In this document: positions 5,615 to 12,744 of the stretch, one piece after another | Layout of the letters: every line of letters starts with the position of its first letter | Numbering within the stretch: the first letter of the stretch is position 1 | Source of the DNA: JAFGOG01 sp034429215 | GTDB lineage: Bacteria > Chloroflexota > Anaerolineae > JAAYZQ01 | Direction: 5' to 3' | NCBI GenBank assembly: GCA_034429215.1 | Contig: DAOUGI010000079.1 | Location: forward strand, 1 to 14,986 | DNA: 14,986 bases | The notes under the pieces: generated by a model | Databases searched by the model: none | Told to the model about the DNA's origin: nothing | The model's input: the letters and a program-made list of their open reading frames with translations, nothing else | Made by a program: the position numbers and the translations under genes

Positions 5615-8074
5615 TTATCCCCCTTTTAACACCAGCGGCAGGAAAAACCGCCGCCCCTCGCCCAGCACTCCAAACAGCGAAAAGTGGTCGACCTGGGCGA
5701 TGACCCGGTTTTCGCCCACCTCTACGGCGCTGTCGATGCCGGCCTGCCCCCACTCATCGCCGTCCCAGGCCCACAGCCCCAGCGTCTCCTCGACGGCATA
5801 CGCCCGCTCGCTGTCGCTGTATTCCACCGTCACCGTAAAGGGCAACAGCGGCTCCGCCGGCTGCCCGCTGGCGCTATAGACGGCGGTCGTCTCGAAAAAG
5901 TGGCGGATGCCGGTCAGCTCCCCGGTGGAGGAAATCGCGCCGAAAAAGCGCGGCGTGTGGGTCACGGTCACCGTGTCGGTGAATGTGCCGGGGGCAAAGG
6001 TGTAGGTCGTCCCGTCAAAGGGGCCGGCCAGGCTGCCGCCCCCTGCCGGGATGGAGGCTGTAGTAGGTGGGGCGAACCACAGGATCGCCAGCCCGCCTAT
6101 GTTATCGGCCACATAGACGAGGGCCCCGTCCACCGCCACGTCCTGAGCTGCACCCCACGTCTCGTAGAACCCTGCTTCCGCCGGGGCGGACGGATCGCTT
6201 ACATCCAGCACCCGCAGGTCATGGGCGCCAAGATAGGCATAATCCCCGGCCACGGCCACGCTGTGCATCGTTACATCATAATAGCCGGTCTGGACGGGGT
6301 GCGCCGGCGAAGAGATGTCGGCGATGTACAGCCCATCGCCGTTGGCGGCGTACAGGTAGCCATCGGCTATCTCCAGGTCATAGGCCAGGTCCGGCTGCGC
6401 CCAGCTCCCTACCACGTCCGGTTCGGCCGGGTCGGACACGTCCAGGACCCACACCCGATCCCACAGGCTGCCGACATAGGCGTAGGTTGGCTTGGGCGGC
6501 TCGCGGCTGGTGACGGCCACGCTCCAGGCCAGGTAAGGTGTGTCGTTATGGCCCAGCTCTACGGGGCCAGCCGGGTTGGAAATGTCGAGAACGATCAACC
6601 CACGGTGGTTGCTGGTGGCCACGTAGGCATAGGGCGGAGCCGCGCCGTCACCGGCGGGCGCCTCCACGGCGCGCGCTTCTCTAAAGTATACGGCCGTGAC
6701 CCTTTCGGGCAGGGCGGGATTGGAGATGTCGATCACGTGCAGCCCAAATTGCTCGGCCGACAGGTAGGCATAGTCCCCGTTCAAAGCGATGTCGTTGGTC
6801 CACCGGGATCCGGTCCACCCGCCCCTTTCCACCGGCCTCTGCGGGTTGGTCACGTCCACGATCCACAGGCCGCTAAAGCCGGTCAGGTAGGCCAGGCCTC
6901 CGCGCAGGGCCAGGTCGTTGGCAGCCCCGCTGGCCGATATGCCATAGGCCCCGATCCAGGTCGCCGACATCACGTTCGACACATCCACGATGTCGAGGTT
7001 GTCGTTGGCGACATAGACCAGGCTGCCGGCCAGCGCCATGCTGTAAAAACTCCCCTCCAGCTCGCACGTGTCCAGCAGGATCGGGTCGGCCGGATCGGAA
7101 ACGTCGAGGATGCCCAGGCCGTCGATCTCCGAATCGTCCACCTCAAAATCGTTGCCGGCCAGGTAAGCGACCATGTCGCCCGGCGACGCGCCATAGGCCA
7201 CGACGACGCCGGTGGGATCGACGTCCCTAAAGCGGCCGACCTCGACAGGGGCCGAGGGATCGGTCACGTCGACGATCAGCAGGCCGTGGTCCGGGCTGAC
7301 CACGTAGCCATAGGTCTTGCGCCGGACCCGGCTCTCGGCCACCGCCACGTCTACAGCTCCAGAGCCGCCATCGATGTCGAACAGGGCTATCTCGACCGGA
7401 TCGCCGGCCGTATAGACGTCCAGGATGCGCAGGCCGTTATAGTTATCGGCGGCATAGGCATAGATGTGGGTGACCGGGGTGCCGGCCGCTATCGTTACCT
7501 TTTTGACGGCGCCGTCCGGCGGCTGATAAAAACCCACTTGCACCGCCGCCAGCGGGTCGGTGACGTCGACGACGCTTAGGCCGTCGAGTCCCAGGGCCAC
7601 GTAGGCATAGGTATGCCCCGTCAGGTGGCCGGCTCCCAGCGCCAGGCTCACAGCAGACCCCGGTGTGGGGCAAGAGCCGACCAACACCGGCGCCCTCGGG
7701 TCCGAGACATCCACGATGCCCAGGCCGCTCTCCTGTAGGGCCACGTAAACATAGAGGGGATCCGCCAGCTCGCCGGGCGGGAGCTTGACGTCTCGCACCA
7801 CGTCCGGCAGGACCTCGGTCTGGCCCACCGGCGCCAGATGGCCCGGGCCGGTCACACGCAGGACAAGCAGGCGGGGACCCCGACCCAGGTAGGCGAACCC
7901 ATCTCCCACCGCCACACCATACGTCGCCCCGCCAATCTGGGCCACCAACTCGACGCCGGCCGCCTGCTGCGGTCCAACCCCTGTGCCCGCCTCCTGCGCC
8001 CCGGCAGGCAGCCCTGGTCCCTGGCAGACCAGGATCAGGCTCAACACCACGACGATATGCAAGGTTGATTTCAT
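5615..8074 (-). CDS. Secreted LVIVD-repeat beta-propeller protein
   Basis: The 819-residue protein has a signal peptide (MKSTLHIVVVLSLILV, likely cut near PAGAQ). About 13 LVIVD repeats follow, each ending in a strand like GL(x)IVDVSDP..PV..G, for example GLGIVDVSDPRAPVLVG and GLHVIDISNPALPE, plus a degenerate last one (GGLAILWF). Such repeats form beta-propeller blades; 14 blades would suit two seven-bladed propellers. Residues about 672-805 form a separate beta-rich domain beginning IPAGGGSLAGP and ending near VDHFSLFGV, like calcium- or surface-associated domains with a W-containing EW motif. The extreme end is RRFFLPLVLKGG. GGAGGTGA lies 7 bases (from GGAGG) before the ATG at 8074; the ATG immediately before it at 8077 is a near alternative. 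An upstream in-frame ATG at 8242 would bury the signal peptide. Probably cell-surface or exported; ligand unknown. Confidence 0.9.
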   Translation of the reverse strand: MKSTLHIVVVLSLILVCQGPGLPAGAQEAGTGVGPQQAAGVELVAQIGGATYGVAVGDGFAYLGRGPRLLVLRVTGPGHLAPVGQTEVLPDVVRDVKLPPGELADPLYVYVALQESGLGIVDVSDPRAPVLVGSCPTPGSAVSLALGAGHLTGHTYAYVALGLDGLSVVDVTDPLAAVQVGFYQPPDGAVKKVTIAAGTPVTHIYAYAADNYNGLRILDVYTAGDPVEIALFDIDGGSGAVDVAVAESRVRRKTYGYVVSPDHGLLIVDVTDPSAPVEVGRFRDVDPTGVVVAYGASPGDMVAYLAGNDFEVDDSEIDGLGILDVSDPADPILLDTCELEGSFYSMALAGSLVYVANDNLDIVDVSNVMSATWIGAYGISASGAANDLALRGGLAYLTGFSGLWIVDVTNPQRPVERGGWTGSRWTNDIALNGDYAYLSAEQFGLHVIDISNPALPERVTAVYFREARAVEAPAGDGAAPPYAYVATSNHRGLIVLDISNPAGPVELGHNDTPYLAWSVAVTSREPPKPTYAYVGSLWDRVWVLDVSDPAEPDVVGSWAQPDLAYDLEIADGYLYAANGDGLYIADISSPAHPVQTGYYDVTMHSVAVAGDYAYLGAHDLRVLDVSDPSAPAEAGFYETWGAAQDVAVDGALVYVADNIGGLAILWFAPPTTASIPAGGGSLAGPFDGTTYTFAPGTFTDTVTVTHTPRFFGAISSTGELTGIRHFFETTAVYSASGQPAEPLLPFTVTVEYSDSERAYAVEETLGLWAWDGDEWGQAGIDSAVEVGENRVIAQVDHFSLFGVLGEGRRFFLPLVLKGG

Positions 8075-8168
8075 CATCTCACCTCCCGGCGTGCGCCCTG
8101 AAATGACCTCGCGAGGCTTCCGTGGCAGTGCGATGGCAACGAGGCTTGGCTCTTTTACGAACAGCCCT

Positions 8169-8198
8169 ATAATACCACGAATCCCACCAAAACGCCAA
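8169..8198 (-). promoter_or_regulatory. Candidate promoter for the LVIVD gene
   Basis: On the minus strand TTGGCG and TATTAT are separated by 18 bases, about 95 bases upstream of the start. The complementary strand of the same spot reads TATAAT, so direction is ambiguous. Confidence 0.4.
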
Positions 8199-8301
8199 GA
8201 GCCCCTCCCGCCCGTACAGCGCACGCGGCTGTTGCATCCCATCGCCTCCCACCCCGGAGGACTCCGCCCTCTCAGCGCGGGGCTCCAGTCCCGCGTCCCC
8301 C

Positions 8302-8328
8302 CCTTTGTTGCCTTTGTGCCCTTTGTGG
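8302..8328. repeat. Three tandem 9-base units (CCTTTGTKS)
   Basis: CCTTTGTTG, CCTTTGTGC and CCTTTGTGG follow each other without gaps. The function is unknown; it may be a decayed copy of a dispersed intergenic repeat. Confidence 0.55.
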
Positions 8329-8360
8329 TTAGATCATCCCCGTACAGCGCATTGTCCAGA

Positions 8361-8388
8361 TTGACTCCCAGTCAGTTTGTGCTATAAT
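8361..8388 (+). promoter_or_regulatory. Promoter of the cytochrome b / HdrD-like / GcvH-like operon
   Basis: TTGACT (8361-8366) and consensus TATAAT (8383-8388) are 16 bases apart. Transcription would begin near 8395, giving a leader of about 50 bases with a GGAGG site before the first ATG. No operator-like dyad was recognised within it. Confidence 0.75.
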
Positions 8389-8446
8389 CAGGCCGCATAG
8401 CACGAGCGGGCAAAGTTGCCCCGAAAACCGACGGAGGAGACGGTCT

Positions 8447-9430
8447 ATGGACAACGACATGCGATTGACGATTTTTTGGATCATTCACCTGGCAACATTG
8501 GGGCTGTTCATCGTCGGGCTGTTCGTGATTGTGGCGATGTGGCTCAAGGCCAAGGTGCCGGGGCTGCCGGTCGGTGCTTCGCGGTGGCGCAAGCTGTGGG
8601 TTGGAATCAAGTTTATCCTGGGATTTATCTTTAGCCGGCGTATATGGCTCTTTCTGAAGGCGTTGTTCGTCGACGGAGTGGCCATCCGCCGGCTTTTGCA
8701 TACCGATCCGCGCCGCTGGCTGATCCACCTGGCCGTGTTCGGCTCCTGGCTGATCCTGGGCATCGTGTCGACCATCACCGGAGTGGTAGTCGAGTTCCTG
8801 CCCCTGTTTGGCATGTCGCCGGAAAAGGCGGCGTCGCTGCCGATCATCGGCCAGACCTTTCACGCCGACGTGTGGTGGGTGGCCCTGCTGAACGACGGGC
8901 TGGGACTGATCGTGCTGATCGGCATGGTGTTGATCCTGTGGCGCCATTATGTCAAAAAGGATCCCCAATTGCGCACCAGCCGCACCGACACAGTCATCCT
9001 CACCCTGCTGACGCTGATCGTGGTCAGCGGCTTTTTCGCCGAGGCATTCCGGCTGCTGGCCGACTATACGACCGAAGCGGGCGTCTTTGCCCCCGCCGTG
9101 GGCATGCTTCCCCTGGACAAATTCCCCGAGGTGCTGATCCCGGTGTGGGGGCCGCAGTGGGGGTTCATCGGCTATGGGCTGGCCCTGGCGTTTGGGGCGA
9201 TCGGCGCCAAGCCCGAAACGTGGGAGGTGATGCACAGCCTCTTTTTCTGGCTCCATTTCCTCATCGTGCTGGGGGTGCTCTACCTGCTGCCCTTCAGCCG
9301 CTTCTTCCATGTGATCATGGGCCCGGTGATCGTGGCCTATAACACGGCGATGGATCAGTGGAAGCATGGCAGGGGTGCCAAGAAACACGCGGCACCCCAG
9401 CCGGCCGCGGCAAAGGGAGGGCAATCATGA
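8447..9430 (+). CDS. Membrane cytochrome b-type subunit (NarI / DsrM / HdrE-like)
   Basis: The 327-residue protein has about six hydrophobic segments (near 8-32, 52-72, 92-120, 141-166, 182-205 and 236-285, the last long enough for two) and fits the nitrate reductase gamma / DsrM superfamily. These subunits hold b-type haem in the membrane and exchange electrons with menaquinone. Candidate haem-ligand histidines lie in WLIHLAVFGSW (His94), in VMHSLFFWLH (His263, His270) and in FSRFFHVI (His288); which are the true ligands is not proven. The gene lies directly before an HdrD-like gene with an ATGA overlap, so this is much more likely an HdrE/DsrM-type partner than a nitrate reductase subunit; no narGHJ genes are present. 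CGGAGGAG is well spaced before the ATG. The tail (about 300-327) is Ala/Lys/Pro-rich and probably cytoplasmic. Confidence 0.88.
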   Translation: MDNDMRLTIFWIIHLATLGLFIVGLFVIVAMWLKAKVPGLPVGASRWRKLWVGIKFILGFIFSRRIWLFLKALFVDGVAIRRLLHTDPRRWLIHLAVFGSWLILGIVSTITGVVVEFLPLFGMSPEKAASLPIIGQTFHADVWWVALLNDGLGLIVLIGMVLILWRHYVKKDPQLRTSRTDTVILTLLTLIVVSGFFAEAFRLLADYTTEAGVFAPAVGMLPLDKFPEVLIPVWGPQWGFIGYGLALAFGAIGAKPETWEVMHSLFFWLHFLIVLGVLYLLPFSRFFHVIMGPVIVAYNTAMDQWKHGRGAKKHAAPQPAAAKGGQS

Positions 9431-10665
9431 CCGCCAACAACAAAAAGCTGGACCTGTCCAAGTTCACCCTGCACCAGATCCTGGAGATGGAGGCCTGCAC
9501 CCGCTGCGGCGAGTGCATCAAGGCCTGCCCCACCTACACCGAAGCGCAGAACGAAGCGATCCACCCAATGCAAAAGATCGACCAGCTCAAGCGCTTCTGG
9601 AAGGCCGACCACCTGGGGCTGCTGGCCCGGCTGTTTGGGATGAAGCGGGCCAGCGAGGAAGAACTGGCGGCGTTCGGCAAGGGGGTCTATAGCTGCACCC
9701 TTTGCGCCCGGTGCCACGAGGTGTGCCCGGTGCAGATCGACACCCGGCCGATGTGGATCACCATGCGCGAGCAGTTGGTAGACTGGGGCCTCTATCCCGA
9801 CGCGTTCAACATGCTCCAGGAGCGGGTCACCGGCCAGCACAACATCTCCGGCGACGACAACACCAACCGCCTGGTCTGGACGCAGAATATGGACCGCGTG
9901 CCGGAAGGGCTGGACCGGAAAAAGGGCGCGGAGACGGTCTATTTCATGGGCTGCGTAGGGGCGATGTACCCCCGCGTCTACGGCGTCCCGCAGAGCATGT
10001 CCCAGATCCTGGAGCGGGCGGGTGAAAATTATACGACACTGGGCGGCGACGAGTGGTGCTGTGGCTTTCCGCTGCAGATCGCCGGCATGGGCGACAAGGC
10101 CGAGGCGACGGCGCGCCACAACATCGACATGGTCAAGGCGATTGGTGCGCGGCGGCTGGTGGCCACCTGCCCGTCCTGCTACCACACCTGGGCCCACGAA
10201 TACCCCAAGATCGTGGGCAAGCCGCTCCCCTTTCAAGTGCTGCACGCCAGCGAGCTGCTGGCCGAGCTGCTAGCAGAGGGCAAGATCAAGCTATACGGCT
10301 TTTCCGATCCGGTCACCTATCACGATCCGTGCGACCTGGGCCGCACCAGCCGCATCTATGACGCGCCGCGCCAGGTGCTCAAGTCGATCCCCGGCATCGA
10401 GTTCACCGAAATGGCCGATATTCGCGAGATGTCGCTGTGCTGCGGCGGGGGCGGCGACGCCGAGATGGCCGACGCCGAGCTGACCGCGGCGGTTGGCAAG
10501 CGGCGGATCGAGCAGGCCCAGGCGACGGGCGCCAAGGTGGTGGTGTCGGCCTGCCAGCAGTGCGTGCGGACGCTGAACGAGGCGGCCCGCAAGAACAAGA
10601 TCCGCATCAAGGCCCAGGACCTGACCGAGGTGGTCTGGAAAGCGATGCAGGAACCGGAAGCGTAA
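9427..10665 (+). CDS. HdrD/DsrK-like iron-sulfur protein with two complete CCG domains
   Basis: The 412-residue protein has two [4Fe-4S] motifs, CTRCGECIKACP (Cys24, 27, 30, 34) and CTLCARCHEVCP (Cys90, 93, 96, 100), followed by two CCG domains. The first has Cys176, Cys211-Cys212 and Cys248/Cys251; the second has Cys302, Cys338-Cys339 and Cys376/Cys379. Both match the CX(31-39)CCX(35-36)CXXC pattern that binds the noncubane cluster pair of heterodisulfide reductases, so both sites look intact. In HdrD and related enzymes this is where a disulfide is reduced or a dithiol oxidised. It has no membrane segment and should dock on the cytochrome b subunit encoded just before it. GGGAGG precedes the ATG by six bases. 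The substrate is not known; the adjacent lipoyl-carrier gene makes protein-bound lipoate a candidate. Confidence 0.92.
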   Translation: MTANNKKLDLSKFTLHQILEMEACTRCGECIKACPTYTEAQNEAIHPMQKIDQLKRFWKADHLGLLARLFGMKRASEEELAAFGKGVYSCTLCARCHEVCPVQIDTRPMWITMREQLVDWGLYPDAFNMLQERVTGQHNISGDDNTNRLVWTQNMDRVPEGLDRKKGAETVYFMGCVGAMYPRVYGVPQSMSQILERAGENYTTLGGDEWCCGFPLQIAGMGDKAEATARHNIDMVKAIGARRLVATCPSCYHTWAHEYPKIVGKPLPFQVLHASELLAELLAEGKIKLYGFSDPVTYHDPCDLGRTSRIYDAPRQVLKSIPGIEFTEMADIREMSLCCGGGGDAEMADAELTAAVGKRRIEQAQATGAKVVVSACQQCVRTLNEAARKNKIRIKAQDLTEVVWKAMQEPEA

Positions 10666-10670
10666 TTAAT

Positions 10671-10704
10671 CTCCCTTCCATCCCCCTTGGGGAATGGAAG
10701 GGAG
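10671..10704 (+). repeat. Long intercistronic hairpin between the HdrD-like and GcvH-like genes
   Basis: CTCCCTTCCAT (10671-10681) pairs perfectly with ATGGAAGGGAG (10694-10704), with CCCC/GGGG inside across one C/A mismatch. It starts 5 bases after the HdrD-like stop and ends 33 bases before the next ATG. No T-run follows, so it may tune differential mRNA stability or expression of the third gene rather than end transcription. Confidence 0.65.
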
Positions 10705-10737
10705 GGTTGATTAGAAACAAGAGCAAAGGAGACAAGC

Positions 10738-11154
10738 ATGAAAATCGACAAATACGAATTCCCAGATGAGCTGCTGTACGACCAAGAGCACAACTGGGTC
10801 AAGATCGAAGGCAGCGTCGCCACGATCGGCATGACCGACTTTGGGCAGAGCCTGGCCGGCGAGATCGTCTACGCCGAAGTGCCGCGCGTTGGGCGCGAGA
10901 TCAAACAGGGCGATCCCTTCATGTCGCTCGAGTCGGGCAAGTGGGTCGGCCGGGTGAAGGCTATCGTCAGCGGCAAGATCACCAAGGCCAACGAAGATAT
11001 CGAGTTCGACAGCACCATCATCAATCAGGAGCCGTACGAAGGCGGCTGGTTCGCCACAGTGCAGTTGGCCGGCGAGCCAACCGGCCTGCTCAAGGCTTCG
11101 GACGCCGAGTTTGCGGCCTTTATCGAGGAACAGCGGGCCAAGTACGGCAAGTAA
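10738..11154 (+). CDS. GcvH-like lipoyl carrier protein
   Basis: The 138-residue protein has the H-protein fold: HNWVKIEGSVATIGMTDF near the start, a central hairpin MSLESGKWVG with Lys68 at the lipoylation position, then VSGKITKANEDI and a PYEGGWF segment. Classical glycine cleavage H proteins have ESVKA at this turn, so ESGKW marks a divergent branch. No glycine cleavage P or T genes lie here. Its place as third gene of a membrane Hdr-like operon recalls the lipoate-binding proteins (LbpA) that accompany sulfur-oxidising Hdr complexes, although the partners here are membrane HdrD/NarI-type. I infer that its lipoyl arm may carry or exchange a dithiol/disulfide with the HdrD-like subunit. AAAGGAGA precedes the ATG. 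A role in glycine cleavage through genes elsewhere remains possible. Confidence 0.88.
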   Translation: MKIDKYEFPDELLYDQEHNWVKIEGSVATIGMTDFGQSLAGEIVYAEVPRVGREIKQGDPFMSLESGKWVGRVKAIVSGKITKANEDIEFDSTIINQEPYEGGWFATVQLAGEPTGLLKASDAEFAAFIEEQRAKYGK

Positions 11155-11181
11155 AAGCCGTCAGCGCTAATTCTGATCGAT

Positions 11182-11223
11182 GACAAGCAAGCAACAGGCA
11201 AAGGTGCCTGCTGCTTGCTTGTC
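11182..11223 (+). terminator. Long stem-loop after the operon, probable terminator
   Basis: GACAAGCAAGC (11182-11192) pairs perfectly with GCTTGCTTGTC (11213-11223). Inside it CAGGCA and TGCCTG pair past a 2-by-2 internal mismatch, leaving an AAGG loop. It lies 28 bases after the GcvH-like stop. A weak GTTGTA follows rather than a T-run, so termination is inferred mainly from stem strength and position. Confidence 0.6.
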
Positions 11224-11250
11224 GTTGTATGGCCGGGGACACGCCATAAT

Positions 11251-11266
11251 AACGACTCTAGTCGTT
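11251..11266. repeat. AACGACT dyad element beside a 14-bp palindrome
   Basis: AACGACT and AGTCGTT flank a CT centre. The arms are the same as the element at 3931-3946 except for a G-C to A-T pair exchange. It overlaps the palindrome TTTTCGCGCGAAAA (11265-11278) and sits between the convergent GcvH-like and CNNM genes. Confidence 0.5.
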
Positions 11267-11302
11267 TTCGCGCGAAAAGCCAGGCCGCTGCTACGAGAGC
11301 AA

Positions 11303-12619
11303 TCAGGGGATGCGCCGCACTTGGATCCTTTCGATCTTGGGGCCTTTCATTTCGGTGATCTTCAGCTCCAGGTTGCGGCATTGCAGCACTTCACCCGAAA
11401 TAGGGATGTGCTGGAGGCGGTAAAGGACAAGTCCGGCCACGGTTTCGTACTCTTCGCCTTCGGGCAGGTCCAGGCCTAGCTGCTCGTTCACTTCGTCGAT
11501 GCGGAGCAGGGCGTCGAGTTCGACGGTCGTTTCATCGAGCCGGACGACCGATTCTTCGCCGATGATCAGCTCGTCGCTCACCCGGCCCACGATCTCTTCG
11601 AGCAGCTCTTCGAGCGTAACGATGCCGGCCGTGCCGCCATATTCGTCAAAGACGACGGCCATCTGGTTGTGGCTGGCCCGCAGCTTGGCAAAGAGGTCGG
11701 CCACGTCGGCGGTTTCCGGCACAAAGAGGGCCGGGCGGACCAGGGAGTCGATCCGGCCGTCCATCTGCGTAGAGCCCTCGGCCAGGGCCAGGAGAATGTC
11801 TTTGACGGAAACGATGCCGACGATGTTGTCCAGGTCGCTGTCATAGACCGGAAAGCGGGCGTGGCGGGCCTCGGCAAAGATCGCCAGCAGATCCTGCAGG
11901 GGTGCTCCTTTTTCGATGCCTACGACGTCGGGGCGGGGGATCATCACCTCGCGGACCTGGCGCTCGCCAAACTCGAATACCTTTTGCAGCATCTCTTCCT
12001 GGTCGGCCTCGATGGCGCCCCCCTCCTGGCTCTCGCGCATCAGGATCCTGATCTCCTCCGCAGAGTGGACCTGCGCGTGGCCTCGCACGGTGCCCATCCC
12101 AAGCAACTTGAGCAGGCCGTTGCCGGCCCCGTTCAGCAGCCAGATGAGCGGGCGAAAGATGTTCTCGACCAGGACGATCGGCCGGGCGACGATCAGGGCG
12201 GCCCGCTCGGGGAACTGGAGGGCGACCGACTTGGGGGCGAGTTCGCCCAGGACGACGTGCAAAAAGGTGATGATGGCAAAAGCCACGCCGGCGGCGATGG
12301 AGTGGATCAACGCCTCGTCCCAGGGCGCCGGGATGGCCTTCAGCAGAGGCGCCAGCAGCTCGGCAAAGGCCGGCTCGCCGATCCAGCCCAGGCCCAGGCT
12401 GGCCAGGGTGATGCCCAGTTGGGTGGCGGCAATGAACCGGTCGGGATCGCTGATGGCGTGACGGACAACCTTGGCGACGTCGTTCCCCTGGGCGATCATC
12501 TCATCGATCCGGCTGCGGCGGACGCTGACCAGGGCAAACTCGGCCACGACGAAAAATCCGTTCATTGCTACCAGGCCCATAGCGCCTAGCAGCAGCAACA
12601 ACGCTGTACTGGTTGACAT
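11303..12619 (-). CDS. CNNM/CBS/CorC-domain membrane protein (hemolysin C / CorC family)
   Basis: The 438-residue protein has the family order: a CNNM membrane domain (about 1-190) with helices near 5-30, 65-95, 105-125 and 140-172 and the motif GELAPKS (125-131); two CBS domains (about 223-283 and 290-347) including VMIPRPDV and the FDEYGGTAGIVT signature (324-335); and a C-terminal CorC/HlyC domain (about 358-437). Relatives with this layout include MpfA, PaeA and YtfL, which are linked to magnesium or other cation export, and CBS domains commonly bind adenosine nucleotides. The hemolysin name is historical. CAGGAG lies before the ATG at 12619. It is convergent with the GcvH-like gene and separated by 126 bases from the macrodomain gene upstream, so it may have its own promoter. 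Confidence 0.93.
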   Translation of the reverse strand: MSTSTALLLLLGAMGLVAMNGFFVVAEFALVSVRRSRIDEMIAQGNDVAKVVRHAISDPDRFIAATQLGITLASLGLGWIGEPAFAELLAPLLKAIPAPWDEALIHSIAAGVAFAIITFLHVVLGELAPKSVALQFPERAALIVARPIVLVENIFRPLIWLLNGAGNGLLKLLGMGTVRGHAQVHSAEEIRILMRESQEGGAIEADQEEMLQKVFEFGERQVREVMIPRPDVVGIEKGAPLQDLLAIFAEARHARFPVYDSDLDNIVGIVSVKDILLALAEGSTQMDGRIDSLVRPALFVPETADVADLFAKLRASHNQMAVVFDEYGGTAGIVTLEELLEEIVGRVSDELIIGEESVVRLDETTVELDALLRIDEVNEQLGLDLPEGEEYETVAGLVLYRLQHIPISGEVLQCRNLELKITEMKGPKIERIQVRRIP

Positions 12620-12682
12620 GATTTACTCCTGAAAAACCTTTCCCTGCCGTCCTTCTTCCATCGCAGTGACGACTTCAATCGT

Positions 12683-12712
12683 TTCCTATCTATTCTACAC
12701 GTTCCCTGTCAA
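12683..12712 (-). promoter_or_regulatory. Weak candidate promoter for the CNNM/CBS gene
   Basis: A consensus TTGACA on the minus strand (12707-12712) has only a poor -10 (TAGGAA) at 18 bases. An AT-rich TAGAATAGATAGG stretch lies between. Support is limited. Confidence 0.25.
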
Positions 12713-12744
12713 TTTCCCGCGAGCATCGACGTCGGCGCGTCCAC

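Larger units (their letters stand above)
8075..8446. other. Divergent intergenic region with promoters and a short tandem repeat
   Basis: No protein gene is supported here. It contains a minus-strand promoter candidate (8169-8198), an overlapping plus-strand TATAAT (8168-8173, with TTGGCT 16 bases upstream), a CGCGGG/CCCGCG hairpin (8276-8295), three 9-base tandem units (8302-8328), a 13-base direct repeat CCCGTACAGCGCA at 8211-8223 and 8339-8351, and the operon promoter at 8361-8388. Confidence 0.75.

Noticed and set aside
5684..7579. 631-codon plus-strand open frame opposite the LVIVD gene
   Set aside because: The minus strand carries regular LVIVD repeats; the antisense product only mirrors that periodicity.
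8078..8242. Upstream start for the LVIVD protein at 8242
   Set aside because: It would place 56 extra residues before a normal signal peptide; the GGAGGTGA site supports the start at 8074 (or 8077).
8372..9424. 350-codon minus-strand open frame opposite the cytochrome b gene
   Set aside because: His/Gln-rich product opposite a well-formed membrane protein; it would also run across the operon promoter.
8447..10665. Respiratory nitrate reductase as the function of the NarI-like gene
   Set aside because: No narG, narH or narJ genes are nearby, and the overlapping partner is an HdrD/DsrK-type protein.
11669..12589. 306-codon plus-strand open frame opposite the CNNM/CBS gene
   Set aside because: Antisense shadow of a gene with full CNNM, CBS and CorC motifs.
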